A model generated the notes under the pieces. The model was not told the origin of the DNA, searched no databases, and worked only from the letters and a program-made list of their open reading frames with translations. Below are positions 33,058 to 42,017 of a DNA stretch of 64,000 nucleotides, in pieces (position 1 is the first letter of the stretch; each line of letters starts with the position of its first letter). The position numbers and the translations under genes were made by a program. The stretch is from JAFKKS01 sp050187875. Its GTDB lineage: Bacteria; Pseudomonadota; Alphaproteobacteria; Rhizobiales; Xanthobacteraceae. The stretch spans positions 1-64,000 of the forward strand of contig JBFWXB010000022.1 in the NCBI GenBank assembly GCA_050187875.1. The letters are read 5' to 3'.

Positions 33058-34014
33058 TCACCCCAGTGTGCGGCCGATGGCGAGGAACTTCTCGCGCCGC
33101 TGCCGGCGGATCGCGTCGCGGTCGAGGTGGGAGAGCCCCTTGAACGCGGCGGCGATCGCCTCGCCGGTCGCGGCGATGGCGCTGGCCGGATCGCGATGCG
33201 CGCCGCCCATCGGTTCCGGCACGATCGAATCGATCACGCCGAAGCGGATGAGGTCCTGCGCGGTGATCTTCATGTTGGTCGCGGCGTCCTGCGCCTTCGT
33301 CGTGTCGCGCCAGAGGATCGAGGCCGCGCCCTCGGGCGAGATGACGCTGTAGACCGCGTGTTCGAGCATCAGTACGCGGTTCGCCGTGGCGATGGCGATG
33401 GCGCCGCCGGAGCCTCCCTCGCCGAGGATGACGGCGACATTGGGCACGCTGAGTTCGAGGCAGGCGGCGGTGGAGCGGGCGATCGCCTCCGCCTGTCCGC
33501 GCTCCTCCGCGCCGATGCCGGGGTAGGCGCCGGCGGTATCGACGAGCGAGATCACCGGAATGCCGAACCGGTCGGCCATGCGCATCAGCCGCACCGCCTT
33601 GCGGTAGCCCTCCGGCTTCGCCATGCCGAAATTGTGCTTGATGCGGGCTTCGGTGGTGGAGCCCTTCTCGTGGCCGAGGATGCAGACGCTCTCGCCGCCG
33701 AAGCGCCCGAACCCGCCGACGATGGCGTCGTCGTCGCCGAAGGCGCGGTCGCCGGCGAAGGGGGTAAATTCCGTCACCAGGGCAGCGATATAGTCGATGC
33801 AATGCGGCCGTTGCGGGTGGCGTGCGACCTGCGTTTTCTGCCAGGGCGTGAGATCGTCGTAGAGGTCCCGCAGGGTCTGCGCGGCGCGAGTCTCCAGGCG
33901 GTGAAGCTCGTCGCCGACGGAAACCCCCGCCTCGCCGCCTTCCAGCGCGCGCAGTTCCTCGATCTTGGCCTCGAGCTCCGCGACCGGCTTTTCGAAGTCG
34001 AGGTAACTACGCAT
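33058..34014 (-). CDS. accA: Acetyl-CoA carboxylase carboxyltransferase subunit alpha
   Basis: A 318-residue crotonase-fold subunit. MRSYLDFEKPVAELEAKIEELRALE is the typical start; I used ATG 34014 rather than TTG 34017. Conserved parts are RHPQRPHCIDYIAALVTEF, IGHEKG-like ILGHEKGSTTEARIKHNFGM, DTAGAYPGIGAEERGQAEAIA, and GEGGSGGAIAIATANRVLMLEH. With AccD it moves carboxyl from carboxybiotin to acetyl-CoA, giving malonyl-CoA for fatty acid synthesis. Confidence 0.97.
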   Translation of the reverse strand: MRSYLDFEKPVAELEAKIEELRALEGGEAGVSVGDELHRLETRAAQTLRDLYDDLTPWQKTQVARHPQRPHCIDYIAALVTEFTPFAGDRAFGDDDAIVGGFGRFGGESVCILGHEKGSTTEARIKHNFGMAKPEGYRKAVRLMRMADRFGIPVISLVDTAGAYPGIGAEERGQAEAIARSTAACLELSVPNVAVILGEGGSGGAIAIATANRVLMLEHAVYSVISPEGAASILWRDTTKAQDAATNMKITAQDLIRFGVIDSIVPEPMGGAHRDPASAIAATGEAIAAAFKGLSHLDRDAIRRQRREKFLAIGRTLG

Positions 34015-34092
34015 CAATCGGCGAGCCTGGAGATTGCGGACGCAAGGGGTTGTGGTTGAGGGCCGGACACTGGCCTTGCGCCGCGCCGGAAG

Positions 34093-34665
34093 TCAAGCAA
34101 TCGGCGATAGGGGAGGAACGCGCGGCCGGGCCGGATTGCCCATCACCGTTGCGCCGGCTGGGACATCGCGCGTCACCACGCTCCCCGCCCCGACCACGGC
34201 GTCGTCCCCGATACGGATGCCGGGCAGGATGATGGCGCCGCCGCCGATCCAGGCATTGCGCCCGATATGCACGGGCCGGCCGAATTCGAGGCCCGCCCGC
34301 CGCGGCTCCGCCTCGCGCGGGTGGTCCGCCGCATAGATCTGCACCGCCGGGCCGATCTGCGCGCCCTCGCCGATGCTCACCGCGCAGACATCGAGGATGA
34401 CGCAGTTGTAGTTGAGGAAGGCGTGCGCGCCGATGGCGATATTGAAGCCGAAATCGCAATGGAAAGGCGGGCGGATCACCGCGCCTTCGCCGACGGCGCC
34501 GAAGCGCTCGCGCAGCAGGGCCCGCCGCTCCTCGGTCGACTGCCCGAGCGCGGCGTTGTAGCGGACGAGCCAGGCCTTGGTGGCCGCCAGATCCGCCTGG
34601 ATCTCCGCGTCGCCGGGACGATAAAGCTCGCCCGCCAGCATCTTCGCCTTCTCGCTTTTGTCCAT
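34093..34665 (-). CDS. Sugar O-acetyltransferase (maltose/galactoside acetyltransferase type)
   Basis: A 190-residue left-handed beta-helix acetyltransferase. MDKSEKAKMLAGELYRPGDAEI is the Maa/LacA-type N-terminal domain. FHCDFGFNIAIGAHAFLNYNCVILD and IGRNAWIGGGAIILPGIRIGDDAVVGAGSVVTRD are the hexapeptide repeats; the catalytic His is in YAADHPREAEPR. ATG 34665 matches the family start, so upstream in-frame codons are ignored. Its position 78 bp after... accA's start suggests they are separate units reading the same way, with this gene upstream. Confidence 0.9.
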   Translation of the reverse strand: MDKSEKAKMLAGELYRPGDAEIQADLAATKAWLVRYNAALGQSTEERRALLRERFGAVGEGAVIRPPFHCDFGFNIAIGAHAFLNYNCVILDVCAVSIGEGAQIGPAVQIYAADHPREAEPRRAGLEFGRPVHIGRNAWIGGGAIILPGIRIGDDAVVGAGSVVTRDVPAGATVMGNPARPRVPPLSPIA

Positions 34666-34770
34666 TCCGCCAAACCTCGAGGGTGCCGCTGACGCGCATT
34701 CCTGGCTTTGCAATGTGGCGGCGCGATGCCTAAATGCGTGCGACCTCCCGTTCACCGAGTTTTCAGCATC

Positions 34771-35346
34771 ATGTCCCCAGGCCCGGCCCAGCCTTCGTCG
34801 CCGCTCGATCCGTGGCACGGCACCACGATCCTCACGGTCCGCAAGGATGGTATCGTCGCTATCGGCGGCGACGGGCAGGTGTCGATCGGCCAGACCATCA
34901 TCAAGGGCAATGCGCGCAAAGTCCGTCGTCTCGGCAAGGATGGCGCGGTGATCGGCGGTTTCGCCGGCGCGACCGCCGACGCGTTCACGCTATTCGAGCG
35001 GCTGGAGTCGAAACTGGAGCAGTATCCCGGCCAGCTCATGCGCGCCGCCGTCGAACTGGCGAAGGACTGGCGCACCGACCGCTACTTGCGCCGGCTGGAA
35101 GCGATGATGATCGTCGCCGACGCCAACGTCTCGCTGGTGCTGACCGGCAACGGCGACGTACTCGATCCGGAGAACGGCGTCATGGGTATCGGCTCGGGCG
35201 GCAATTACGCGCTCGCCGCCGCGCGCGCGCTCACCGACAGCGGCCTCTCGGCCGAGGAGATCGTGAAGAAGGCGATGGCGATCGCCGCCGACATCTGCGT
35301 CTATACCAACCGCAACGTCACCATCGAGACGCTGAAAACGGTGTAG
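34771..35346 (+). CDS. hslV: ATP-dependent protease HslVU peptidase subunit
   Basis: A 191-residue proteasome-like peptidase. The mature enzyme starts at the Thr of HGTTILTVRKDG after a propeptide of about 18 residues (MSPGPAQPSSPLDPWHG), longer than the E. coli one but usual for this group. Other marks are VSIGQTIIKGNARKVRRL, GFAGATADAFTLFERLE, and GIGSGGNYALAAARAL. It degrades proteins unfolded by HslU. ATG 34771 fits; the longer frame is unsupported. Confidence 0.97.
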   Translation: MSPGPAQPSSPLDPWHGTTILTVRKDGIVAIGGDGQVSIGQTIIKGNARKVRRLGKDGAVIGGFAGATADAFTLFERLESKLEQYPGQLMRAAVELAKDWRTDRYLRRLEAMMIVADANVSLVLTGNGDVLDPENGVMGIGSGGNYALAAARALTDSGLSAEEIVKKAMAIAADICVYTNRNVTIETLKTV

Positions 35347-35385
35347 CGGGCGGTGCGGCAGGGTGACGCCAATGATCCGCGAATC

Positions 35386-35973
35386 ATGAAAGCGGATCGA
35401 TCGTCCTGGGCGATGACGCCGGAGCGCGTCGCCGTCGCGGTGGTCGTGCTGCTCACGGCGCAAGCGGTGATCTTGTTGGCGATGGGCCGCGTGCCGATCT
35501 GCACCTGCGGCTATGTCAAGTTCTGGCATGGCGTGGTGACGAGCTCCGAGAACTCGCAGCACATCACCGACTGGTACACGTTCTCGCACATCATCCACGG
35601 CTTCCTGTTTTATTTCCTGACGTGGCTCGTGTTCCCGCGCGCGAGCGTGGCGGCGCGTCTCATCATCGCAATGCTGATCGAGGGCGGCTGGGAAATCGTG
35701 GAGAACACGGATTTCATCATCAACCGGTACCGCGAGAGCACGATCTCGCTCGACTATTACGGCGACAGCGTCATCAATTCGCTGAGCGACACCGTCGCCA
35801 TGATCGTCGGCTTCGGGCTCGCGTCCAAGCTGCCGGTCTGGCTCGTAGTGACGGCCGCCGTGGCCATGGAGCTTGTCGTCGGATACGTCATCCGCGACAA
35901 CCTCACCTTGAACGTCATCATGCTGCTGCATCCGTTCGAGGCGATCCGGCAATGGCAGTCCGCGCCGCTGTGA
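35386..35973 (+). CDS. DUF2585 (UPF0314) membrane protein
   Basis: A 195-residue integral membrane protein with about four to five hydrophobic segments. The family core is MGRVPICTCGYVKFWHGVVTSSENSQHITDWYTFSHIIHGF (in part), IEGGWEIVENTDFIINRYRESTISLDYYGDSVINS, and the C-terminal IRDNLTLNVIMLLHP. ATG 35386 was chosen, GTG 35353 being possible. It sits between hslV and hslU in the same direction, which recurs in Bradyrhizobiaceae, but no role in proteolysis is known. Confidence 0.88.
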   Translation: MKADRSSWAMTPERVAVAVVVLLTAQAVILLAMGRVPICTCGYVKFWHGVVTSSENSQHITDWYTFSHIIHGFLFYFLTWLVFPRASVAARLIIAMLIEGGWEIVENTDFIINRYRESTISLDYYGDSVINSLSDTVAMIVGFGLASKLPVWLVVTAAVAMELVVGYVIRDNLTLNVIMLLHPFEAIRQWQSAPL

Positions 35974-36022
35974 CTATATGCTCCCAAAGCCGTATCTGCG
36001 TTCCTGAAGGAAAGAGCCGTTT

Positions 36023-37402
36023 GTGAATATCGAGAGCCAGCCGCAAGCCTCCGCTCCGTCCGCCTCCCGTCCCGCCGCGCCGGAAGCGGCGGCGATGAGC
36101 GCCTTCTCGCCGCGCGAGATCGTCTCCGAGCTCGATCGCTACATCGTCGGGCAAAGTGACGCCAAGCGCGCGGTCGCCATCGCCTTGCGCAACCGCTGGC
36201 GGCGGCTGCAGCTCGACGAAAAGCTGCGCGAGGAGGTGCTGCCGAAGAACATCCTGATGATCGGGCCGACCGGCGTCGGCAAGACGGAAATCTCGCGCCG
36301 CCTGGCGCGGCTTGCCGGAGCGCCCTTCATCAAGGTCGAGGCGACGAAGTTCACCGAGGTCGGCTATGTCGGCCGCGACGTCGAGCAGATCGTGCGCGAC
36401 CTCGTGGAGGCCGCGATCCTGATGACCCGCGAGCGCAGGCGCAAGGACGTGTCCGCGCGGGCGCATCTTGCGGCGGAGGAGCGCGTGCTCACCGCGCTCG
36501 TCGGTGAGCATGCAAGCCCCGCGACGAAGGATTCCTTCCGCCGCAAGCTGCGCGCCAACGAGCTTGACGACAAGGAGATCGAGATCGAGGTGCAGTCGTC
36601 CGGCGGCGGCATGCCGCTGTTCGAGATTCCCGGCATGCCCGGTGCGCAGATGGGCGCCATCTCGATCGGCGATCTGCTCGGCAAGGGCTTGGGCCAGAAG
36701 ACCAAGACGCGCCGCATGACGGTGCGCGACTCCTACGGCACGCTGATCAACGAGGAGTCCGACAAGCTGCTCGATCAGGAGCAGCTCGTGCAGGAGGCGA
36801 TCCGGTCGGTCGAGAACAACGGCATCGTCTTTCTCGACGAGATCGACAAGATTTGCGCGCGCGAAGGCCGCGCCAGCGGCGATGTCTCACGCGAAGGCGT
36901 GCAGCGCGACCTGCTGCCGCTGATCGAAGGCACGACCGTTTCGACGAAGCACGGCCCGGTGAAAACCGACCACATCCTGTTCATCGCCTCCGGCGCGTTC
37001 CATGTGTCGAAGCCGTCGGACCTGCTTCCCGAGTTGCAGGGTCGGCTGCCGATCCGCGTCGAGCTGCGGGCGCTGACGCGCGACGACTTCAAGCGCATCC
37101 TGACCGAAACGGAAGTCTCGCTGATCAAGCAGACCGTGGCGCTGCTCGCGACCGAGGGCGTCACGCTCGCGTTCTCCGACGACGCGATCGACGCCATCGC
37201 CGACATCGCCGTCGAGGTGAATGCGAATGTCGAGAATATCGGCGCCCGGCGGTTGCAGACGGTGATCGAGCGCGTGCTCGACGATATTTCGTTCTCGGCG
37301 CCGGACCGCTCCGGCGAGACCGTCGCGATCGACGCGACCTATATCGAGGAGCACATCGGCGACCTGGCGCGTAACGCCGACCTCTCGCGGTTTATTTTGT
37401 AA
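36023..37402 (+). CDS. hslU: ATP-dependent protease ATPase subunit HslU
   Basis: A 459-residue AAA+ unfoldase. Walker A is GPTGVGKT at residues 81-88, Walker B is GIVFLDEIDKI, and the HslV-activating C-terminal tail is ARNADLSRFIL. The GTG start at 36023 follows GAAGGAAAGAG; ATG 36095 (MSAFSPREIV) would remove a 24-residue Ala/Pro-rich extension and is the traditional family start, so either is possible. Partner of HslV upstream. Confidence 0.97.
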   Translation: MNIESQPQASAPSASRPAAPEAAAMSAFSPREIVSELDRYIVGQSDAKRAVAIALRNRWRRLQLDEKLREEVLPKNILMIGPTGVGKTEISRRLARLAGAPFIKVEATKFTEVGYVGRDVEQIVRDLVEAAILMTRERRRKDVSARAHLAAEERVLTALVGEHASPATKDSFRRKLRANELDDKEIEIEVQSSGGGMPLFEIPGMPGAQMGAISIGDLLGKGLGQKTKTRRMTVRDSYGTLINEESDKLLDQEQLVQEAIRSVENNGIVFLDEIDKICAREGRASGDVSREGVQRDLLPLIEGTTVSTKHGPVKTDHILFIASGAFHVSKPSDLLPELQGRLPIRVELRALTRDDFKRILTETEVSLIKQTVALLATEGVTLAFSDDAIDAIADIAVEVNANVENIGARRLQTVIERVLDDISFSAPDRSGETVAIDATYIEEHIGDLARNADLSRFIL

Positions 37403-37417
37403 GGCGGGCTCCCCCGC

Positions 37418-37515
37418 TTGTCGTCCCCGCGAAGGCGGGGACCCGTACGCCCCAGCCTCGCGGGTTAAAGCGTGCGCGACAGGCAGTACTGGATGCCTGT
37501 CTGCGCGGGCATGAC
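37418..37515. repeat. Palindromic repeat, 'GTCCCCGCGAAGGCGGGGAC' family
   Basis: The 20-base perfect palindromic hairpin GTCCCCGCGAAGGCGGGGAC and a right half GGATGCCTGTCTGCGCGGGCATGAC. It lies between the convergent hslU and DUF2076 genes. Confidence 0.6.
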
Positions 37516-37532
37516 AGCCTCGGTAACCGCGA

Positions 37533-38438
37533 TCAATTGTCGTCGTCGTCGGACTCGAAGTCGTCGTCGTCGTAGTCGCCGTCCTGCTCCTCGTCCTGCA
37601 GGTCGTCTTCGTCCTGCAGGTCGTCCTGGTCCTGGTCTTCGTCCTGCAGGCGGTCGGCTTGCGCCATGTTGGCGCTCCCGCCCCGTCCGATGTCGCCGAC
37701 ACCGGCGTCCTGCGCCAGGCTGCTGTTCGGATCGCTCTTTGCGCCGCCGCCACGGATGAGGTGATCGAGCGCGCCGCCGAGCGGGTTGCCTTGCCCGCCG
37801 GCCCCACCCGTTGCCGCGCCGCCTTGCCCGGCAAGCGCCGAGCGGATGCCGTTCATCAACAGGCTGCCGCCGATGGCGCCGGCCGCGACTGCCGCCGCCG
37901 TGCCGAGGAAGCTGCCGCCTCCGCCGCCCCCAGCGGGCCCCCCAGGACCGCCAAAACCAGGACCGCCAAAACCAGGACCGCCGGGCCCTCCCGGCCCCGC
38001 CGCATAGCCCGGGCTGGCGTCGCGCGCCCGGCCCCAAGGGTCTCCCCGCGAGTCGTCGCGCCGTTCGCCATAGCCCGCCGGCGCGCCCATCGGCTGGCCG
38101 CGGCCGACCGAGGGCACCGAGCCGCTGCGCGGCTCCTCGCGGCCGAAAACCGTGTCGCGGATACCGTCGAGGAAGCTGCGCGATTGCTCGTTTCGCCCGC
38201 CTTGCGGGGGCGGCGCCCCACGGTTCAATTCGTCTTCAAGGTCGGCGATATGGTCGTTGGCGGCGCGCAGCGCCTCGTCCTGCACCAGCACGGTTTGCAC
38301 CAGCGCGTAGAGCGCGTTCGGGGCGCGCTGCAATCCTTCGCGGATCGCGCGTTCGGCGTCGGCGTCGCGCGGGTTGCGCTCGAGCTGCGCCAGCCGGTCG
38401 AAAAGATCGGCAATGAGATCACGTTCCTGCGGGGTCAT
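37533..38438 (-). CDS. DUF2076 protein with acidic C-terminal tail
   Basis: A 301-residue protein. MTPQERDLIADLFDRLAQLE and the ALYALVQTVLVQDEALRAANDHIADLE coiled-coil make the DUF2076 N-terminal domain. A Gly-rich middle (GGPGFGGPGFGGPGG, then AAAVAAGAIGGSLLMNGIRSALAG) follows. The last 40 residues are almost all Asp, Glu, Gln and Leu (repeats of LQDED), ending in SDDDDN. AGGAGAAAGCCG precedes ATG 38438. DUF2076 proteins have been called periplasmic ligand-binding sensor-like, but no signal peptide is visible here and the function is unknown. Confidence 0.85.
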   Translation of the reverse strand: MTPQERDLIADLFDRLAQLERNPRDADAERAIREGLQRAPNALYALVQTVLVQDEALRAANDHIADLEDELNRGAPPPQGGRNEQSRSFLDGIRDTVFGREEPRSGSVPSVGRGQPMGAPAGYGERRDDSRGDPWGRARDASPGYAAGPGGPGGPGFGGPGFGGPGGPAGGGGGGSFLGTAAAVAAGAIGGSLLMNGIRSALAGQGGAATGGAGGQGNPLGGALDHLIRGGGAKSDPNSSLAQDAGVGDIGRGGSANMAQADRLQDEDQDQDDLQDEDDLQDEEQDGDYDDDDFESDDDDN

Positions 38439-38527
38439 CGGCTTTCTCCTCTGCCCGTGACGCCGGTCATGTAGAGTGCCGTTTGCGGCTCGGCCATGGC
38501 GGACGCAAAAGAAACCTTGTCGCAGCC

Positions 38528-39385
38528 TCAAACCGGCGGTGTCGCCAGCGAAACCCCGGCCGCGGCAAGGTCCTGCGCGAAGGTATCGCCGGCGAGATAG
38601 GCGTATTCGCGCTCGCGCAGCGTCGTCACCGGGTCGAGCCGGGCGAGCTCCGCGTCGACGAAGCCGGGATGGCACATCACCACCCCGCCCTCGGCCAGGC
38701 CCTCGAGGAAACCGGGAAAGAGCCGCGCGAAATCGGCGTCCTCGCGAAACGCGTAGGTTCCCGCGAAGCCGGAATTGGTGGCGATCTGGCGTTGCGCGGC
38801 GAGGCGGCGGAACTTGACGCTGAGCCGGTCGATCAGAATCCCCTTCGGGTCGGAAAGCGACAGGGGCATTCCGGAGGGGCGTCCGCATTGGCGCACCCAC
38901 GCATGCGGGGTGAGCGTCTGCATCGTCGTCAGGACGCAATCGCGGATCTGCGGAAACAGATGCACATGCTGGTGCCCGTCGACGAAGTCGGGCATGCGTC
39001 CGAACGCATGATGGAAGGCCGCGAACTGCGCCTCCACTTCCGCCCGCAGCGCCTTCGCGTCGAGGCGGCGCGCCATCGCACGCAACAGCGTCGTCCCGAG
39101 CGGCAGGAAGGCGCCGTCCTCGCCGGCCGGCGCATAGCCGGGCGAGAGCGGCGCGAACGGCGCCGTCAGCGTCACATGCAGGCCGATCGCGGTGCGTGGC
39201 CGGCCGGCGTTGAGATCGACGAGCGGGCGCGCCTTGTCCCAGGTGAATCCCGGCGCCACGACCATCGCGGAGGCGGCGTTGAGGCGGCCGCGCGCGATGA
39301 GGTCGCGGATCGCGGCGCTGACGCCGGGAGCGATGCCGTAATCGTCCGCGCACAGCCAAATGCGCCGTGTCGTCGCCTCGCTCAT
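38528..39385 (-). CDS. ChbG/HpnK-family carbohydrate deacetylase
   Basis: A 285-residue YdjC-fold hydrolase. Metal/catalytic segments are IWLCADDYGIAPGVS (Asp pair), GLHVTLTAPF, VDGHQHVHLFPQIRD and VVMCHPGFVD. The family removes N-acetyl groups from chitobiose-type sugars (ChbG) or from hopanoid-linked glucosamine (HpnK). ATG 39385 overlaps the stop of the glycosyltransferase gene (ATGA), so the two are coupled. This suggests that the sugar delivered by the glycosyltransferase is deacetylated. Confidence 0.87.
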   Translation of the reverse strand: MSEATTRRIWLCADDYGIAPGVSAAIRDLIARGRLNAASAMVVAPGFTWDKARPLVDLNAGRPRTAIGLHVTLTAPFAPLSPGYAPAGEDGAFLPLGTTLLRAMARRLDAKALRAEVEAQFAAFHHAFGRMPDFVDGHQHVHLFPQIRDCVLTTMQTLTPHAWVRQCGRPSGMPLSLSDPKGILIDRLSVKFRRLAAQRQIATNSGFAGTYAFREDADFARLFPGFLEGLAEGGVVMCHPGFVDAELARLDPVTTLREREYAYLAGDTFAQDLAAAGVSLATPPV

Positions 39386-40455
39386 TCCGCCGCGGGCCGC
39401 TGCGAGGGGTTGGAGGTGATATCGGTCATCGTCTCGGCGGTCATGGTGTCTGCGGTCTTGGTCAGGTGTTCGGCGATGAAATAGACCGGCCGCGCTTTGA
39501 TCTCCGAGAGAATCTTGCCGATATATTCGCCCATGATTCCGATCATCATCAGTTGCACGCCGCCGAGCACCATCAGGCCGACGATCAGCGACGGATAGCC
39601 CGGCACGCTTTTCTCGAACACCAGCGTTTCGATCAATATCTCCACGCCGAAAATGAAGGCGCCGAACGCGAGCAGCAGCCCCGCGAGGCTCGCGAGGCGC
39701 AGCGGCGCGACCGAGAAGCTCGTCAGTCCCTCGATGGACAGGCTGACAAGCGCGCGCGCATTCCATTTCGTGTCTCCGGCGACGCGCGCCGACGGATCGT
39801 AGTCGACGCGGAGTTGCCGGAAGCCGATCCAGCTCGAAAGGCCCTTGAAGAAGCGGTTGCGCTCCGGCATTTGCCGCAGCGCCGTTGCCGCGCGCGGCGA
39901 GAGCAGCCGGAAGTCGCCGGCATCCTCGGGAATCTTGTGGCGCGCGCCCCAGTTCAGCGTGTCGTAGAAGATGCGCACGCCGAGCCGCCGCAGCCAGGAT
40001 TCGCCGCCGCGATTCGCCTTGGCGGTGTAGACGACGTCGTAGCCGTCATCGAGCCAATGCGAGACCAGCCTTTCGGCGAGCGCCGGCGGGTGCTGGCCGT
40101 CGCCGTCCATGAACAGCACGGCGCCGTAGCGGGCATGGTCGAGTCCGGCGAGCAGGGCCGCCTCCTTGCCGAAATTGCGCGACAGCGCGACGACCTGGAT
40201 GTCGATCCCCGCGGCTGGGAGAGTCTTGGCGATGGCGAGCGTCGCGTCGCGGCTGCCGTCGTCGACATACACCACCTCGCAATGCAGGCCGCGGCGGGCC
40301 TTGAGGCCGGCAGCCATGGCGGCGACGCGCGCATGCACCTCGGCCAGCCCCTCCGCCTCGTTGTAAGCGGGAATGACGATGGAAAGCCCCGTCGGCCGCG
40401 GATTGCGCGCGTGCTCCAGTCTTTCGGGTATCCATCGGCCGGCGTTGGGATTCAT
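39382..40455 (-). CDS. GT2 polyprenyl-phosphate glycosyltransferase (GtrB/DPM1-like)
   Basis: A 357-residue protein: a GT-A domain (LSIVIPAYNEAEGLAEV, VVYVDDGSRDAT, ALSRNFGKEAALLAGLDHA, LFMDGDGQHPP with the DxD motif) then two C-terminal membrane helices (LASLAGLLLAFGAFIFGVEILI; PSLIVGLMVLGGVQLMMIGIMGEYIG). Such enzymes load a sugar onto undecaprenyl or bactoprenol phosphate. The C-terminus ends in short repeats (TADTMTAETMTD). It is coupled to the deacetylase downstream and divergent from gtrA. Confidence 0.93.
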   Translation of the reverse strand: MNPNAGRWIPERLEHARNPRPTGLSIVIPAYNEAEGLAEVHARVAAMAAGLKARRGLHCEVVYVDDGSRDATLAIAKTLPAAGIDIQVVALSRNFGKEAALLAGLDHARYGAVLFMDGDGQHPPALAERLVSHWLDDGYDVVYTAKANRGGESWLRRLGVRIFYDTLNWGARHKIPEDAGDFRLLSPRAATALRQMPERNRFFKGLSSWIGFRQLRVDYDPSARVAGDTKWNARALVSLSIEGLTSFSVAPLRLASLAGLLLAFGAFIFGVEILIETLVFEKSVPGYPSLIVGLMVLGGVQLMMIGIMGEYIGKILSEIKARPVYFIAEHLTKTADTMTAETMTDITSNPSQRPAAE

Positions 40456-40581
40456 GGTCCTCGGTACTCGTTTACGAAGAACGCGCCACGCTACATCAGA
40501 TCGTGTTGGATTGTCCCTATCCCCGCTTTCCCGCCGCGACCACCTCGGCGGGTCGGTGCGAACGTGTTAAGCGGGCGCGTC

Positions 40582-41028
40582 ATGATCTTGCCATCACCGC
40601 TCCAGCACGCCCTTGAGCGCCACCTGCCGTGGGTCGCCGAGCGCCCCTTTTTGCTCAAGGCCGCGAGCTTCGGCCTGATCGGCGTCCTCAATGCCGCGAT
40701 CGACGCCGGCGTGTTTTTCCTGACGCTCGCCGTCGCGACATCGTCCCTGGTCGCCGCCAACCTCGCGGCCTGGTTCACGGCGGTGTCTTTCTCCTATGTG
40801 ATGAACTCACGCATCACGTTTGCGGCGGAATCGGGTCGGCAATTCCGGCTGCGCGATTATCTCCGCTTCGTAGCGTCCGGCATCGTCGGGGTCGTGGCGA
40901 ACACGGCCGTGCTCCTTCTCGCCGCGCAGCACTTCTCGCTTTGGATCGCGAAGGGGCTGGCGATCCTGGTGAGCTTCGTCGTCAATTTCTCGCTCTCGCA
41001 CTTCGTCGTGTTCCGCACGCGCCGGTGA
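40582..41028 (+). CDS. GtrA-family lipid-linked sugar flippase-like protein
   Basis: A 148-residue protein with four predicted membrane helices (FLLKAASFGLIGVLNAAIDAGVFFLTL; SSLVAANLAAWFTAVSFSYVMNSRITF; FVASGIVGVVANTAVLLLA; AKGLAILVSFVVNFSLSHFVVF). SYVMNSRITF and NFSLSHFVVFR are GtrA signatures. GtrA proteins are thought to move undecaprenyl-phosphate sugars across the inner membrane. ATG 40582 is 126 bp from the divergent GT2 start. Together with GT2 and the deacetylase it forms an envelope-modification cassette. Confidence 0.9.
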   Translation: MILPSPLQHALERHLPWVAERPFLLKAASFGLIGVLNAAIDAGVFFLTLAVATSSLVAANLAAWFTAVSFSYVMNSRITFAAESGRQFRLRDYLRFVASGIVGVVANTAVLLLAAQHFSLWIAKGLAILVSFVVNFSLSHFVVFRTRR

Positions 41029-41036
41029 GAGGCCGC

Positions 41037-42017
41037 TCAAACCGCCGCGAGCGCTTCCGCGAGCTTGGCATAGAGCGGATTGTCGCGCGTGAAGACGTAA
41101 GAGATCTCCCCGACCGTCACCGCTCCGGCGCCGCGCTCGCGCAGGAAATCCGCAAGCCCGAACACGTTCTCCGGCGGGCAGTGCAGCGTGAGCATCCCTG
41201 AAGACGTCGGGCTCCCGAACGGCGACTGCACGCCGAAGGCGCCGCGCGCATGCTCGAGCACTTCGTCGTCGCAGCTCGGGAAGCGGGTGCGTACCTCGCG
41301 ATAGTTCGCGGCGCGGTCTTGCGCCGCGATACGGTCGAGAATCGCGCGGGCGGCGGCGCGCTCCTCCGCGCCCCAATGCGCCTCGCGCGCCGCGACGAGG
41401 TTGGCCTGCGAGCGCAGCATCACGCCGTCGTCGAGCACCTTGAGGCCGTTGGCGGCGAGCGTCGCCCCCGTCGTCGTGATGTCGACGATGAATTCGGCCG
41501 TGCCTGCGGCCGGCGCGCCTTCGGTCGCGCCGAGGCTTTCGACGACGCGATAGTCGCTGATGCGGTGCCGCGCGAAGAACGTGCGCGAAATATTGATGTA
41601 TTTGGTCGCGACCCGCATCTTGCGGTCGTGGCGCTGGCGGAAGGCGCTCGCGACGTCGTCGAGATCGGCCATGGTGCGCACGTCGATCCAGGCCTGCGGC
41701 ACGGCCACCACGACATTGGCGTAGCCGAAGCCGAGCGGCGCGAGCAGCACGACCCGTTTGTCCGCGTCGGCGATCATTTCGCGCACGAGGTCTTCCCCCG
41801 TGATGCCGAAGTGCACGGTACCTTGCGCGAGCTGCGAGGTGATCTCGGAGGCGGAGAGGTAGGCGATCTCGACACGGTCGAAGCCGGCCAGCTTGCCGCG
41901 ATATTCGCGGGCGCCGCGCGGCTGCGTGAGATTGAGGCCCGCCCGCGCGAAGAACGCCTGGGCCTGCTCCTGCAGGCGCCCCTTGGAGGGGACGGCGATG
42001 ATCAGCGGCGCGCTCAT
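41037..42017 (-). CDS. hisG: ATP phosphoribosyltransferase (short form, HisZ-dependent)
   Basis: A 326-residue enzyme for the first step of histidine synthesis. APLIIAVPSKGRLQEQAQAFFARAG is the start; VEIAYLSASEITSQLAQGTVHFGITGEDLV and TAEFIVDITTTGATLAANGLKVLDDGVMLRSQA bind PRPP. It lacks the C-terminal regulatory domain of long HisG and should depend on the adjacent HisZ. ATG 42017 overlaps the hisZ stop. Confidence 0.96.
   Translation of the reverse strand: MSAPLIIAVPSKGRLQEQAQAFFARAGLNLTQPRGAREYRGKLAGFDRVEIAYLSASEITSQLAQGTVHFGITGEDLVREMIADADKRVVLLAPLGFGYANVVVAVPQAWIDVRTMADLDDVASAFRQRHDRKMRVATKYINISRTFFARHRISDYRVVESLGATEGAPAAGTAEFIVDITTTGATLAANGLKVLDDGVMLRSQANLVAAREAHWGAEERAAARAILDRIAAQDRAANYREVRTRFPSCDDEVLEHARGAFGVQSPFGSPTSSGMLTLHCPPENVFGLADFLRERGAGAVTVGEISYVFTRDNPLYAKLAEALAAV

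Noticed and set aside
37533..39359. A 608-residue open frame spanning the DUF2076 gene and the deacetylase region
   Set aside because: Only its C-terminal part from 38438 has family features and a ribosome site; the rest is an Arg/Pro-rich shadow of the deacetylase gene.
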